Source: Flavobacteriales bacterium (lineage in GTDB: Bacteria > Bacteroidota > Bacteroidia > Flavobacteriales_D > Crocinitomicaceae). From it: a stretch of DNA of 64,000 bases. How positions within the stretch are numbered: the stretch's first letter is position 1; every line of letters begins with the position of its first letter. Shown piece after piece: positions 34,140 to 45,300 of the stretch. Position numbers and translations under genes: made by a program. The notes below the pieces were generated by a model. That model ran no database searches. It was not told the DNA's origin and was given only the letters and a program-made list of their open reading frames with translations. The stretch lies in contig CANHOA010000012.1 of NCBI GenBank assembly GCA_947462255.1, forward strand, positions 1 to 64,000. Direction: 5' to 3'.

Positions 34140-35327
34140 ATGGCTAAGGAAAATTTTGATCGTTCCAAACCGCACGTGAACATTGGTACCATTGGGCACG
34201 TTGACCACGGTAAGACTACATTAACTGCTGCAATTTCAAGTGTATTAGCATCTAAAGGATTGGCTCAAGTAAGAGACTTTTCTTCGATTGATAATGCTCC
34301 TGAAGAAAAAGAACGCGGTATTACTATTAACACGTCTCACATTGAGTACGAAACAGTTAATCGTCACTATGCTCACGTAGATTGTCCAGGTCACGCGGAT
34401 TACGTGAAGAACATGGTTACGGGTGCTGCTCAAATGGATGGTGCTATTTTGGTGGTTGCGGCTACTGATGGACCAATGCCACAAACACGTGAACACATCT
34501 TATTAGGACGTCAAGTTGGTGTTCCTCGTTTGGTTGTATTCATGAATAAAGTGGATAGCGTTGATGACGAAGAGTTATTAGAATTAGTAGAAATGGAAGT
34601 AAGAGAATTGCTTTCTTTTTACAAGTATGATGGTGATAACGCTCCAGTAATTCAAGGTTCTGCTCTTGGTGCACTTAACGGTGAGGAAAAGTGGGTAGCG
34701 AAAATTGAAGAATTAATGAATGCCGTTGATACATATATTGAATTGCCTCCTCGTGATAGAGATAAGCCGTTCTTAATGCCAGTTGAAGATGTATTTACGA
34801 TCACTGGTCGTGGTACAGTAGCAACAGGTAGAATTGAAACAGGTGTAATTAACTCAGGTGAAGGTGTTGACATTCTTGGAATGGGAGACCTTAAATTAAC
34901 GTCTACTGTTACAGGTGTTGAAATGTTCCGTAAAATTTTGGATAGAGGTGAAGCAGGTGATAACGTTGGTCTTTTATTAAGAGGTATTGAAAAATCTCAA
35001 ATTAAAAGAGGAATGGTTATTTGTAAGCCAGGGTCTACAACTCCTCATCATGAATTCAAAGCTGAAATATATGTTTTGAAGAAAGAAGAAGGTGGTCGTC
35101 ACACTCCATTCCACAATAAATACCGTCCGCAATTCTATTTCCGAACTACTGATGTTACAGGTGAAATTAGCCTAATCGATGGTCGCGAAATGGTAATGCC
35201 AGGTGATAACGTAACAATCAATGTGAAATTGATCGTTCCAATTGCAATGGACAAAGGATTACGTTTTGCAATCCGTGAAGGAGGTAGAACTGTTGGAGCA
35301 GGTCAGGTTACTGAAATAGTAGCTTAA
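34140..35327 (+). CDS. tuf: Elongation factor Tu
   Basis: The 395-aa GTPase delivers aminoacyl-tRNA to the ribosome. G1 [14 protein letters not shown], switch [15 protein letters not shown]3 [13 protein letters not shown]4 MNKVD and the domain II/III sequence up to the C-terminal [10 protein letters not shown] are all present; the length is normal. It sits in the conserved order tRNAs-tuf-tRNA-Trp-secE-nusG, is probably driven by the promoter at 33624, and is followed by a terminator. Confidence 0.99.
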   Translation: MAKENFDRSKPHVNIGTIGHVDHGKTTLTAAISSVLASKGLAQVRDFSSIDNAPEEKERGITINTSHIEYETVNRHYAHVDCPGHADYVKNMVTGAAQMDGAILVVAATDGPMPQTREHILLGRQVGVPRLVVFMNKVDSVDDEELLELVEMEVRELLSFYKYDGDNAPVIQGSALGALNGEEKWVAKIEELMNAVDTYIELPPRDRDKPFLMPVEDVFTITGRGTVATGRIETGVINSGEGVDILGMGDLKLTSTVTGVEMFRKILDRGEAGDNVGLLLRGIEKSQIKRGMVICKPGSTTPHHEFKAEIYVLKKEEGGRHTPFHNKYRPQFYFRTTDVTGEISLIDGREMVMPGDNVTINVKLIVPIAMDKGLRFAIREGGRTVGAGQVTEIVA

Positions 35328-35351
35328 TTTATTATATAAATAAAGTTTAGT

Positions 35352-35376
35352 AAGGGGAGTAAAAGCTCCCCTTTTT
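35352..35376 (+). terminator. Terminator or attenuator after tuf
   Basis: AAGGGGAG/CTCCCCTT form an 8-bp stem with a 6-nt loop, then five T. It lies 2 nt before tRNA-Trp, so it probably lowers rather than blocks read-through into the secE-rpoC genes. Confidence 0.85.
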
Positions 35377-35378
35377 AA

Positions 35379-35451
35379 ACGGGTGTAGCTCAGCTGGTAG
35401 AGTGGTGGTTTCCAAAACCATTGGTCGTGGGTTCGAATCCTACCGCCCGTG
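35379..35451 (+). tRNA. trnW: tRNA-Trp (anticodon CCA)
   Basis: Acceptor ACGGGTG pairs with CGCCCGT (one G-T), anticodon loop TTCCAAA in a GTGGT/ACCAT stem gives CCA, and the T-arm is GTGGG/CCTAC. Its place between tuf and secE is conserved across bacteria. Confidence 0.95.
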
Positions 35452-35471
35452 CAACATTTAAAACGTATTCA

Positions 35472-35696
35472 GTGTCAAAAATTAAAACATATTTTAACGA
35501 GACCTACCATGAAATGGTTCATAATGTTACATGGCCAACATGGAAAGAGCTTCAAAACAATACTATCATTGTTGTTATCGCATCAATTATGATTGCTTTA
35601 ATGATTTTTGTAATGGATTTCTTGTTCGGAATCTCGCCAGCTAAAGATCCTTTTTGGAAGGGATTACTCGGTTATTTTTATACCATTAAATTTTAA
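35472..35696 (+). CDS. secE: Protein translocase subunit SecE
   Basis: With GTG start at 35472 the protein is 74 aa (first residues MSKIKTYFNETYHEMVHNVT). It has the amphipathic WPTWKELQNNTIIV segment and one transmembrane helix (VIASIMIALMIFVMDFLFG), as in single-helix SecE. It stabilises SecY in the inner membrane. The open frame runs back into tRNA-Trp, so the upstream ATG at 35421 is not real. nusG follows after 2 nt. Confidence 0.92.
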   Translation: MSKIKTYFNETYHEMVHNVTWPTWKELQNNTIIVVIASIMIALMIFVMDFLFGISPAKDPFWKGLLGYFYTIKF

Positions 35697-35698
35697 AA

Positions 35699-36250
35699 AT
35701 GTCTGAGATAGTAAAAAAGTGGTTCGTCGTACGCGCTGTAAGCGGTAAGGAAAGGAAAGTGAAAGAACAACTTGAATTGGAAATTTCACGTCAAAAATTG
35801 TCTGATTATGTTGGACAAATTTTAATTCCTACTGAAAAAGTTTTTCAAATACGTAATGGTAAGAAAATTAATAAAGAGAAAACGTATCTACCAGGATATG
35901 TACTTGTTGAGGCGGCCTTAATTGGAGAAGTTCAGCACGTTATTAAAGGCATTACGAATGTTATCGGTTTCCTAGGTGGAAAAAAAGGTGGAGAACCTAT
36001 TCCAATGCGCTTATCTGAGGTGAATAGAATCTTAGGAAAAGTAGATGAGCTTTCTGAAACAGAAGAAGAATTGAGAATTCCATTTACCATTGGTGAAGCC
36101 GTTAAGGTCATTGATGGTCCTTTTAATAACTTTAGTGGAGTCGTTGATGAAATTAACGAGGAAAAGAAGAAGTTAAAAGTAATGGTTAAAATATTTGGTA
36201 GAAAAAACTTGCTAGAACTTAGTTATATGCAAGTTGAAAAAGATGTTTAA
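35699..36250 (+). CDS. nusG: Transcription termination/antitermination protein NusG
   Basis: The 183-aa factor has the NGN domain (KKWFVVRAVSGKERKVKEQLE, LPGYVLVEA, VIGFLGGKKGGEPIPM) and a C-terminal KOW domain (VKVIDGPFNNFSGVVDEIN, ending ELSYMQVEK). It binds RNA polymerase and links it to Rho or the ribosome. Directly behind secE as usual. Confidence 0.98.
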   Translation: MSEIVKKWFVVRAVSGKERKVKEQLELEISRQKLSDYVGQILIPTEKVFQIRNGKKINKEKTYLPGYVLVEAALIGEVQHVIKGITNVIGFLGGKKGGEPIPMRLSEVNRILGKVDELSETEEELRIPFTIGEAVKVIDGPFNNFSGVVDEINEEKKKLKVMVKIFGRKNLLELSYMQVEKDV

Positions 36251-36266
36251 ATAGTTTATTAACCCG

Positions 36267-36312
36267 TAGGAGTGAGGAAATCGATTAAAGCTTCCCGAAA
36301 ATACTCACGTTT
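36267..36312 (+). promoter_or_regulatory. Possible structured leader of rplK (L1 autoregulation site candidate)
   Basis: In the 83-nt nusG-rplK gap GTGAG (36272-36276) can pair with CTCAC (36304-36308) around an inner GGAA/TTCC pair. In other bacteria L1 represses rplK-rplA by binding a leader here; whether this hairpin resembles the L1 site is only a guess. Confidence 0.3.
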
Positions 36313-36333
36313 GACTACATAATTTGTATACAT

Positions 36334-36786
36334 ATGGCTAAAGAAGTAGCAGCGTTAATAAAGCTACAAATCAAAGGAGGAGCGGCCAACCCTTCACCAC
36401 CGATTGGACCCGCATTGGGTGCAAAAGGAGTGAATATCATGGAGTTTTGCAAGCAATTTAATGCGCGAACGCAAGACAAACCAGGTAAGGTTGTTCCCGT
36501 TGTTATCACCGTTTATGGTGATAAGTCTTTTGATTTCGTGCTTAAAACTCCCCCAGCAGCAGTGCAAATCACGGAGTATTCCAAAATCAAAAAAGGGTCT
36601 TCTGAACCCAATCGAGTTAAAGTTGGTTCTGTTACGTGGGATCAAGTGAGGCTTATTGCAGAAGATAAAATGCCGGATTTGAATTGTTTTACAGTGGACT
36701 CAGCCATGAAAATGGTTGCAGGCACAGCAAGAAGCATGGGAGTTACAATTAAAGGTGGAGTAGCACCGAAAACCAAAAAATCATAA
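36334..36786 (+). CDS. rplK: Ribosomal protein L11
   Basis: 150 aa. It opens [20 protein letters not shown] with the proline-rich [16 protein letters not shown] that binds 23S rRNA and thiostrepton-type drugs, then [14 protein letters not shown] and the RNA-binding C-terminal domain ([13 protein letters not shown]). Part of the GTPase-associated centre. The rplA gene follows after 3 nt. Confidence 0.99.
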   Translation: MAKEVAALIKLQIKGGAANPSPPIGPALGAKGVNIMEFCKQFNARTQDKPGKVVPVVITVYGDKSFDFVLKTPPAAVQITEYSKIKKGSSEPNRVKVGSVTWDQVRLIAEDKMPDLNCFTVDSAMKMVAGTARSMGVTIKGGVAPKTKKS

Positions 36787-36789
36787 GAC

Positions 36790-37485
36790 ATGAAAAGAGT
36801 TTCTAAAAAAAGAAAGGAGGTTTTGTCTAAATTTGATTTGACAAAATCATACACATTAGTGGATGCTTGCGATTTGGTTAAGGTAATTACTACCTCTAAA
36901 TTTGATGCATCTGTCGATATTTGTGTTCGTCTAGGAGTTGACCCGCGTAAAGCTAACCAAATGGTTAGAGGTACCGTAGCGCTTCCTCACGGTACAGGTA
37001 AAGATATTCGCGTTCTCGTACTTTGTACACCAGATAAAGAAGCCGAAGCAATTGCTGCAGGTGCTGATTTTGTAGGTTTAGATGATTACATCGAAAAAAT
37101 CAAAGGCGGTTGGACGGATATTGATGTTATTATTACCATGCCTGCAGTAATGGGGAAGGTTGGTGCATTAGGTCGAATTCTTGGACCTCGTGGATTAATG
37201 CCTAATCCTAAAACGGGAACGGTAACAATGGATGTTGCTAAGGCAGTAGTGGAAGTGAAAGCTGGAAAAATCGACTTTAAAGTTGATAAATACGGTATTA
37301 TTCACTCTTCAGTTGGTAAGGTAAGTTTTGAAAAAGAAAAGTTGCGTGAAAATGCAAGTGAATTAATCTTAACACTTATTAAATTGAAACCATCCGCAGC
37401 TAAAGGAACGTACATTAAAAGTATTTATCTAAGCTCTACAATGAGTGCAGGAATACAAATTGATACTAAATCTGTAACAGCTTAA
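36790..37485 (+). CDS. rplA: Ribosomal protein L1
   Basis: 231 aa, the usual length. Signatures: [38 protein letters not shown], and [21 protein letters not shown] (about 122-142), then the closing lobe. It forms the L1 stalk for tRNA exit and may repress its own operon. Only 12 nt separate it from rplJ, so there is no long L10 leader. Confidence 0.99.
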   Translation: MKRVSKKRKEVLSKFDLTKSYTLVDACDLVKVITTSKFDASVDICVRLGVDPRKANQMVRGTVALPHGTGKDIRVLVLCTPDKEAEAIAAGADFVGLDDYIEKIKGGWTDIDVIITMPAVMGKVGALGRILGPRGLMPNPKTGTVTMDVAKAVVEVKAGKIDFKVDKYGIIHSSVGKVSFEKEKLRENASELILTLIKLKPSAAKGTYIKSIYLSSTMSAGIQIDTKSVTA

Positions 37486-37497
37486 AACTTAAGTAAA

Positions 37498-38019
37498 ATG
37501 ACAAAAGAAGAAAAAGCAATTTATATTGAAGATTTAGCATCAGAATTAGCAGGATCTAGTGTTTTATATTTAACCGATACAGCTGAATTAACAGTAGAAA
37601 CAATTAACTCGATTAGAAGAAGATGTTTTCAATCAAACGTTACTTTGAGAGTAGTTAAGAATGCCCTACTGCAAAAAGCAATGGACAGAGTTGAAGGCAA
37701 GGATTATGGTAAATTACGAGACATTTTAAAAGGCTCAACATCTATCATGATTAGTGCTGAAGCAAATCTACCAGCAAAATTAATTCAAGAATTCCGAAAG
37801 AAAAATGCGAAACCGATTCTTAAAGGTGCATACATTGATGAGGCCATATTTATTGGTGATGATCAATTAGTAGTACTTGAATCGTTGAAAAGCAAAGAGG
37901 AATTGGTTGGAGAAATTATTGGATTATTATTAAGCCCTGCTAAGAATGTGTTGTCAGGTTTGCAAGGAGCTGGCGGAAAAATTGCAGGTATATTGAAAAC
38001 GCTCGAGCAACGAGCATAA
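37498..38019 (+). CDS. rplJ: Ribosomal protein L10
   Basis: 173 aa. The N-terminal domain (VLYLTDTAELTVETINSIRRRC, LRVVKNALLQKAM) binds 23S rRNA; the C-terminal helix after AKNVLSGLQGAGGKIAGIL carries L7/L12 dimers. Standard size and place before rplL. Confidence 0.98.
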   Translation: MTKEEKAIYIEDLASELAGSSVLYLTDTAELTVETINSIRRRCFQSNVTLRVVKNALLQKAMDRVEGKDYGKLRDILKGSTSIMISAEANLPAKLIQEFRKKNAKPILKGAYIDEAIFIGDDQLVVLESLKSKEELVGEIIGLLLSPAKNVLSGLQGAGGKIAGILKTLEQRA

Positions 38020-38059
38020 GTTAATTAATTATTAAACCCTTTATTAAAATTTAAATAAA

Positions 38060-38437
38060 ATGGCTGATTTAAAGCAAATTGCAGAAACACTAGTTAACCT
38101 AACTGTTAAAGAAGTTAGTGAGTTAGCTACAATATTAAAAGACGAATACGGTATCGAACCTGCTGCGGCAGCACCAATCATGATGGCTGGTGGTGGAGGC
38201 GCTGCGGAAGTAGTTGCTGAAGAGAAAACAGAATTTGATGTTATCTTAAAGTTCGGTGGTCCTAATAAATTAGCAGTAGTTAAACTTGTAAAAGAACTTA
38301 CTGGTATGGGATTGAAAGAATCTAAAGATTTAGTAGATGCTGCTCCTTCTCCAGTTAAAGAAGGTGTTTCTAAGGACGAAGCTGAGGGACTAAGAAAGTC
38401 TCTTGAAGAGGCTGGTGCCGAGGTTGAAGTTAAATAA
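38060..38437 (+). CDS. rplL: Ribosomal protein L7/L12
   Basis: 125 aa. N-terminal dimer domain ([20 protein letters not shown]), an alanine/glycine-rich hinge ([17 protein letters not shown]) and the factor-recruiting C-terminal domain [35 protein letters not shown]. Multiple copies form the flexible ribosomal stalk. A hairpin follows before rpoB. Confidence 0.99.
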   Translation: MADLKQIAETLVNLTVKEVSELATILKDEYGIEPAAAAPIMMAGGGGAAEVVAEEKTEFDVILKFGGPNKLAVVKLVKELTGMGLKESKDLVDAAPSPVKEGVSKDEAEGLRKSLEEAGAEVEVK

Positions 38438-38452
38438 TATTTTCGATTAAAT

Positions 38453-38495
38453 ACAGAACAGGCAACCGTTTTTGCGGGTGCCTTGTTCTGTTTAT
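38453..38495 (+). terminator. Attenuator-like hairpin between rplL and rpoB
   Basis: ACAGAACA (38453-38460) pairs with TGTTCTGT (38484-38491), continued by GGCA-CCG against CGG-TGCC with small bulges, and is followed by a TA-rich tail with few T. Partial termination between rplL and rpoB is known in E. coli and lowers polymerase relative to ribosomal protein output; a like role is inferred. Confidence 0.65.
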
Positions 38496-38534
38496 TATTA
38501 AGTATTTTTCATTCTACACTAAAAAATTTACGCA

Positions 38535-41500
38535 TTGGCAACAACGAGTAATTCAACAAGAATTAATTTTGCTTCAAGCAAAAATCAATTTGATTATCCT
38601 GATTTCTTAGAAATCCAATTAAAATCTTTTAAAGAGTTCTTTCAATTAGAAACTACTCCTGAAAATAGAGACAGTGAAGGCCTTTTTAAGGTTTTTGCTG
38701 AAAACTTTCCAATTACTGATACGCGAAATCAATTCGTATTGGAGTTTTTGGATTATTTTATCGATCCGCCTCGCTACACAATTGAAGAGTGTATCGAAAG
38801 AGGATTGACGTATAGCGTTCCGCTAAAAGCAAAATTGAAATTGTATTGTACCGATCCTGAGCACGAGGATTTTGAAACCATCGTGCAAGATGTATACTTA
38901 GGTACAATTCCTTATATGACTCCGAAAGGGTCTTTCGTTATTAATGGTGCTGAACGTGTTATTGTATCCCAATTACACAGATCACCAGGTGTTTTCTTCG
39001 GTCAAAGCCGTCACGCGAATGGTACAAAATTGTATTCTGCTCGTGTTATTCCATTCAAAGGTTCTTGGATTGAATTCGCAACAGATATTAATAGTATCAT
39101 GTATGCTTACATTGATCGAAAGAAGAAATTGCCTGTAACTACATTGTTTAGAGCGATTGGTTATGAAACTGATCGTGATATTTTAGAGATTTTCGGCCTT
39201 GCTGATGAAGTGAAAATTGCCAAAGCTACTATCAAGAAACTCGTTGGTAGACGTTTGGCTGCTCGTGTTCTTAAAACTTGGATTGAAGATTTCGTTGATG
39301 AAGACACTGGTGAAGTTGTTTCTATTGAGCGAAATGAAGTGGTGTTAGATCGTGAATTAGCGATTGAAGAATCTCACCTTGAGCAGATACTTGACTCAGG
39401 TGCAAAGTCGGTTATTTTGCATAAAGAAAATGCGAACTCAACGGATTATACCATTATTTATAATACGCTTCAGAAAGATACTTCCAACTCAGGAAAAGAA
39501 GCAATCGAACATATTTATCGTCAATTACGAAATTCCGATCCGCCCGATTTTGAAACGGCAAGAGGTGTTTTTGAAAAATTATTTTTCTCAGATACTCGTT
39601 ATGATTTAGGTGAGGTTGGTCGTTATAGACTTAATAAAAAGTTAAAAATTGACGCTACCGAAGCATCCCGTGTTTTAACGAAAAATGATATTATCCAAAT
39701 CGTAAAGTACTTAATCGAATTGATTAACTCTAAAGCTGATGTTGATGATATCGATCACTTATCGAATAGAAGGGTTAGAACTGTTGGCGAACAATTATAT
39801 TCGCAATTTGGTGTTGGTTTAGCTCGTATGGCTCGTACCATTCGCGAACGAATGAATGTACGCGATAACGAGGTATTTACACCAATTGACTTAATTAATG
39901 CGAAAACATTATCGTCTGTGATTAATTCGTTTTTTGGAACGAATCAGTTGTCTCAATTTATGGATCAAACAAATCCATTATCTGAAGTAACACATAAACG
40001 TAGGCTATCTGCTCTAGGGCCAGGTGGTTTATCGCGTGAAAGAGCAGGTTTTGAGGTGCGCGATGTCCACTATACGCATTACGGTCGTTTGTGTACCATA
40101 GAAACTCCGGAAGGTCCAAATATTGGTTTGATTTCCTCTCTTTGTGTATTTGCGAAAGTAAATAAACTAGGTTTTATTGAAACTCCTTACCGAAAAGTAG
40201 AAAAAGGAAAGGTTATCTTTAATGAAGAACCAATCTATTTGGCTGCAGAAGAAGAAGACACTAAAATAATTGCGCAGGCTAATGCGGTTATCGATGATAA
40301 AGGAAATTTCTTGTCTAATCTGGTAAAAGCTAGATTCGAAGGTGATTTTCCTGTTGTACAACCGGAAAAATTGACTTTAATGGATGTTGGTGCAAATCAA
40401 ATTGCATCAATTGCAGCTTCGTCTATTCCATTCTTAGAGCATGATGATGCCAACCGGGCACTTATGGGATCTAACATGCAACGTCAAGCTGTACCTTTAT
40501 TACGCCCGAATTCACCAATAGTAGGTACCGGAATAGAACGTCTTGTGGCGCGCGATTCTCGTGTTCTTATTAATGCTGTTGGTAAAGGTGTTGTAGAATA
40601 CGTTGACGCAAATGAGATCGTTATTCGCTATGATTGGACTAAAGAAGATAAGTTAGTTAGCTTTGATAGTGAAGTAATTCATTATTCTTTAACGAAATTT
40701 AGAAAAACAAACCAAAGTACTTGTATCAACCTCAAACCAATTGTTGAAAAAGGCGATCGAGTTGAACAAGGTCAAGTGCTTTGCGAAGGATATGCTACTC
40801 AAAATGGCGAATTGGCCCTGGGCCAAAATCTAAAAGTAGCCTTCATGCCTTGGAAAGGATATAATTTTGAAGATGCAATCGTGATTTCTGAAAAGGTTGT
40901 TAGAGATGATATTTTTACGTCTATTCATATCGATGAATATTCCTTAGATGTTCGTGATACTAAACGTGGAATGGAAGAATTAACTTCTGATATTCCAAAT
41001 GTAAGCGAAGAAGCAACTAAGGATTTGGATGAAAATGGATTGATTCGTATTGGTGCGGATATTAAAGAAGGAGATATTTTAATTGGAAAAATTACACCGA
41101 AAGGTGAAACAGATCCTTCTCCGGAAGAAAAATTATTACGTGCTATCTTTGGTGATAAAGCGGGTGATGTAAAAGATGCATCGCTAAAAGCTGGACCATC
41201 TCTTCGTGGAACTGTTATTGAGAAAAAATTATTTTCTCGTGCAGTGAAAGAACGAAAAGCCAAAAATCAAGATAAGTCTGTTCTTGAAGCAATTGATGCC
41301 GAATATCAACGAGATTTCATCCAATTGAAAGAAAAATTGGTGGAGAAATTGATGATGATTCTTGGCGATCAAAAAGCAAATGGAGTATACAATAATTTCA
41401 AGGAAGAATTGATTAAAAAGGGAACGAAGTTTTCTGAAAAAGCTCTTCTAGCGATTGACTATACTATTATTAATCCGCTTAATTGGTCTGCTGATACTAC

Positions 41501-42344
41501 TATAAATCAATTGATCTCGAGAGTGATTCATAACTATAGTATCAAAGCAAATGATTTATTAGGAAATTATAAAAGACGTAAATTCCACATCTCTGTTGGA
41601 GATGAGCTTCCTGCTGGTATCGTGAAATTAGCTAAGGTTTATGTAGCTAAAAAGCGTAAGCTTAAAGTAGGTGATAAAATGGCTGGAAGACACGGAAATA
41701 AAGGTATTGTTGCCAATATCGTTCGTCAAGAAGACATGCCTTTCTTGGAAGATGGAACGCCAGTTGATATTGTATTAAATCCATTGGGTGTACCGTCAAG
41801 GATGAACCTAGGACAGATATACGAAACAGTATTAGGTTGGGCCGGAGAAAAAATGGGTGTTAAATTTGCAACCCCAATTTTTGATGGTGCAACGCCTGAT
41901 CAAATCAACGAGTTAACTGATAAAGCAGGTGTGCCTAGATCTGGTAAAACCTATCTTTATGATGGTGGCACTGGAGAACGTTTTCATCAGCCTGCAACTG
42001 TGGGAATCATTTATATGTTGAAATTATCGCATATGGTGGATGATAAGATGCACTCACGTTCAATAGGACCATATTCCTTAATTACGCAGCAGCCACTTGG
42101 TGGTAAAGCGCAGTTCGGAGGCCAGCGTTTTGGTGAAATGGAGGTATGGGCAATCGAGGCTTTCGGTGCTGCTAATATCCTTCAGGAAATCTTGACAATC
42201 AAGTCAGATGATGTTAATGGACGATCCAAAGCTTACGAGGCAATTGTGAAAGGGGATAATATTCCTGATCCAGGAATTCCTGAGTCTTTCAATGTATTGC
42301 TGCATGAATTAAGTGGCTTGTGCTTAAATGTAAGCATGGATTAA
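38535..42344 (+). CDS. rpoB: RNA polymerase beta subunit
   Basis: 1269 aa from a TTG start. Residues after it ([32 protein letters not shown]) align with the N-terminus I recall for Flavobacteriia RpoB, and no ATG lies closer, so TTG is probably genuine. Seen: the rifampicin region [41 protein letters not shown] (Asp, His, Ser all wild type), the trigger-adjacent [29 protein letters not shown] and the C-terminal [18 protein letters not shown]. It is followed by rpoC after 34 nt. Confidence 0.98.
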   Translation: MATTSNSTRINFASSKNQFDYPDFLEIQLKSFKEFFQLETTPENRDSEGLFKVFAENFPITDTRNQFVLEFLDYFIDPPRYTIEECIERGLTYSVPLKAKLKLYCTDPEHEDFETIVQDVYLGTIPYMTPKGSFVINGAERVIVSQLHRSPGVFFGQSRHANGTKLYSARVIPFKGSWIEFATDINSIMYAYIDRKKKLPVTTLFRAIGYETDRDILEIFGLADEVKIAKATIKKLVGRRLAARVLKTWIEDFVDEDTGEVVSIERNEVVLDRELAIEESHLEQILDSGAKSVILHKENANSTDYTIIYNTLQKDTSNSGKEAIEHIYRQLRNSDPPDFETARGVFEKLFFSDTRYDLGEVGRYRLNKKLKIDATEASRVLTKNDIIQIVKYLIELINSKADVDDIDHLSNRRVRTVGEQLYSQFGVGLARMARTIRERMNVRDNEVFTPIDLINAKTLSSVINSFFGTNQLSQFMDQTNPLSEVTHKRRLSALGPGGLSRERAGFEVRDVHYTHYGRLCTIETPEGPNIGLISSLCVFAKVNKLGFIETPYRKVEKGKVIFNEEPIYLAAEEEDTKIIAQANAVIDDKGNFLSNLVKARFEGDFPVVQPEKLTLMDVGANQIASIAASSIPFLEHDDANRALMGSNMQRQAVPLLRPNSPIVGTGIERLVARDSRVLINAVGKGVVEYVDANEIVIRYDWTKEDKLVSFDSEVIHYSLTKFRKTNQSTCINLKPIVEKGDRVEQGQVLCEGYATQNGELALGQNLKVAFMPWKGYNFEDAIVISEKVVRDDIFTSIHIDEYSLDVRDTKRGMEELTSDIPNVSEEATKDLDENGLIRIGADIKEGDILIGKITPKGETDPSPEEKLLRAIFGDKAGDVKDASLKAGPSLRGTVIEKKLFSRAVKERKAKNQDKSVLEAIDAEYQRDFIQLKEKLVEKLMMILGDQKANGVYNNFKEELIKKGTKFSEKALLAIDYTIINPLNWSADTTINQLISRVIHNYSIKANDLLGNYKRRKFHISVGDELPAGIVKLAKVYVAKKRKLKVGDKMAGRHGNKGIVANIVRQEDMPFLEDGTPVDIVLNPLGVPSRMNLGQIYETVLGWAGEKMGVKFATPIFDGATPDQINELTDKAGVPRSGKTYLYDGGTGERFHQPATVGIIYMLKLSHMVDDKMHSRSIGPYSLITQQPLGGKAQFGGQRFGEMEVWAIEAFGAANILQEILTIKSDDVNGRSKAYEAIVKGDNIPDPGIPESFNVLLHELSGLCLNVSMD

Positions 42345-42378
42345 TTTTAGTTTTTAACGAAATTATACGGTAAAAAAA

Positions 42379-45300
42379 ATGACCTTCAAAAAAGAAATGC
42401 CAAAAAAACAAAGTAGTTTTAGTAAAATTACAATTTCACTTGCTTCGCCTGAGCTTATTCTTAAGCAATCTAGTGGAGAGGTATTAAAGCCAGAAACAAT
42501 CAATTATAGAACATATAAGCCAGAAAGAGATGGCTTGTTCTGTGAACGAATTTTTGGCCCTGTTAAAGATTATGAATGCCATTGTGGTAAATATAAGCGT
42601 ATTCGTTACAAAGGAATTGTGTGTGATCGTTGTGGTGTTGAGGTAACTGAAAAAAAGGTTAGAAGAGAAAGAAGAGGACATATTTCTTTGGTCGTTCCTG
42701 TAGCTCATATTTGGTATTTTCGTTCTTTGCCAAATAAAATTGGCTACCTATTAGGGCTTCCTACTAAAAAGTTGGATCAAATTATCTATTACGAGCGCTA
42801 TGTTGTTATTCAAGCAGGAGCAGCGGCGAATATCGAAGGAGAGGAATTGGCTCATATGGATTTTATTGAGGAGGAAAAATACCTTGATATATTGGAAGAT
42901 CCTTCCATGAAAGATAATCATCACTTGGAAGATACAGATCCGAATAAATTCATCGCCAAAATGGGTGCTGAGGCTTTACATGATCTATTGAAGCGTTTAG
43001 ACCTTGAAGATATGTCTTACAAGCTTCGTATCAAGGCGGAAACGGAAACATCTGTTCAACGAAAAAATGAGGCATTGAAAAGATTGCAAGTGGTTGAGGC
43101 TATGCGCGATTCTCAGAAACGCATCGAGAATAATCCAGAATGGATGATTGTTAAAGTTGTTCCGGTTATTCCACCTGAATTACGACCTCTTGTTCCATTA
43201 GATGGTGGGCGTTTTGCTACTTCCGATTTAAATGATTTATATCGTCGTGTTATTATTAGAAATAATCGTCTAAAACGATTAATCGAAATTAAAGCGCCTG
43301 AGGTTATCTTAAGAAATGAGAAAAGAATGTTGCAAGAATCGGTTGATTCATTGTTTGATAATTCTAGAAAATCAAGCGCGGTTAAAACGGAATCCAACAG
43401 GGCATTAAAATCACTTTCTGATTCATTAAAAGGAAAGCAAGGTCGTTTCCGTCAGAATTTATTAGGAAAACGTGTGGATTATTCTGCGCGTTCGGTTATT
43501 GTTGTTGGTCCTGACTTAAAATTACACGAGTGTGGTTTACCTAAGGATATGGCAGCAGAACTATATAAGCCATTTATCATTCGTAAAATGATTGAACGCG
43601 GTATCGTGAAAACGGTTAAGTCTGCGAAAAAAATTGTTGATCGAAAAGAACCAGTGGTTTGGGATATCCTTGAAAACATATTGAAGGGGCACCCTGTCTT
43701 ATTGAATAGAGCGCCTACTCTTCACCGATTAGGAATTCAAGCGTTCCAGCCGAAGCTTATCGAAGGAAAAGCAATTCGTCTTCACCCGCTTGTTACAACG
43801 GCTTTCAACGCGGATTTTGATGGTGACCAAATGGCGGTTCATTTACCTCTTGGAAATGCTGCTATCTTGGAAGCGCAAATGTTGATGCTTGCTTCACATA
43901 ATATTCTTAACCCAGCTAATGGTGCACCTATTGCCGTTCCTTCTCAGGATATGGTTCTTGGGCTTTATTACATTACTAAAGGGAAAGTTTCTACGAAAGA
44001 TGAGGTCTTAAAAGGTGAAGGAAGTATTTTCTATTCACCGAAAGAGGTCATCATTGCTTTTAATGAAAAACAATTAGATCTTCATGCTCACATTAAAGTG
44101 AAAACGTATGATTTGAATGCGGATGGTGTTCCTGAACTTCGAATTCTTGAAACAACTTGTGGACGTATTTTATTTAATGAAAATGTGCCGAGAGAGGTGG
44201 GTTATATCAATGATGTACTAACCAAAAAAGCACTTCGTGATATTATTGGTGAAGTCTTGAAAATTTCTGGAACGTCTAGAACAGCGAAATTCTTAGATGA
44301 TATCAAAGAATTAGGATATGAAATGGCGTTTAGAGGTGGTTTGTCGTTTAATTTAGATGACATTATCATACCAAAAGAAAAAGAAGCCTTAGTATTGAAG
44401 GCAGAGAACGAAGTGAAGGATGTTATGATGAATTATAACATGGGATTAATTACGAACAATGAACGATATAATCAAATTATCGATATTTGGACGCATACTA
44501 ATTCGCGCTTAACGGCGACTTTGATGGATCAGTTGAAAACGGATAGACAAGGTTTCAATTCGATTTATATGATGTTTGATTCTGGTGCACGTGGTTCAAA
44601 AGAACAAATTCGTCAGCTTTCAGGAATGAGGGGATTAATGGCGAAACCACAGAAATCAGGTGCTAGCGTTCAAGAAATTATTGAAAATCCAATTCTTTCT
44701 AACTTTAAAGAAGGTCTTTCAATTCTTGAGTACTTTATTTCTACTCACGGTGCTCGTAAAGGTCTTGCTGATACGGCTTTGAAAACGGCGGATGCTGGTT
44801 ACTTAACTAGACGACTTGTCGATGTAGCTCAAGATGTTGTAATTAATTCAAACGATTGTGGCACACTACGAGGTATTGTTGCTACTTCCCTAAAGAAAAA
44901 TGACGAAATCGTTGAGCCTTTATATGATCGTATCTTAGGTAGAACATCTGTTCATGATGTTTATATACCGGATACGGATAATTTAATTGTTGCTGCAGGC
45001 GAAATCATTACAGAGTCATTCGCAAAAGAAATAGAAACTTCAGGTATTGATGAAGTAGAAATACGTTCGGTACTTACTTGTGAAATGCGACGAGGTGTTT
45101 GTTCAAAGTGCTACGGTAGAAATTTATCGAATCACAGGTTAGCTCAAATTGGAGATGCAGTAGGTGTAATTGCAGCGCAATCTATTGGTGAGCCTGGTAC
45201 GCAGTTAACCTTGAGAACATTCCACGTGGGTGGTACAGCGTCAAATATTGCAGATATTTCTGATATGAAAGCGAAGGCTAACGGAAAATTAGAAATGGAA

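Noticed and set aside
35421-35471. ATG start for secE inside tRNA-Trp
   Set aside because: The frame merely stays open through the tRNA; GTG 35472 gives a normal-size SecE.
37486-37497. L10 leader RNA before rplJ
   Set aside because: Only 12 nt separate rplA and rplJ, too short for the L10-binding leader.
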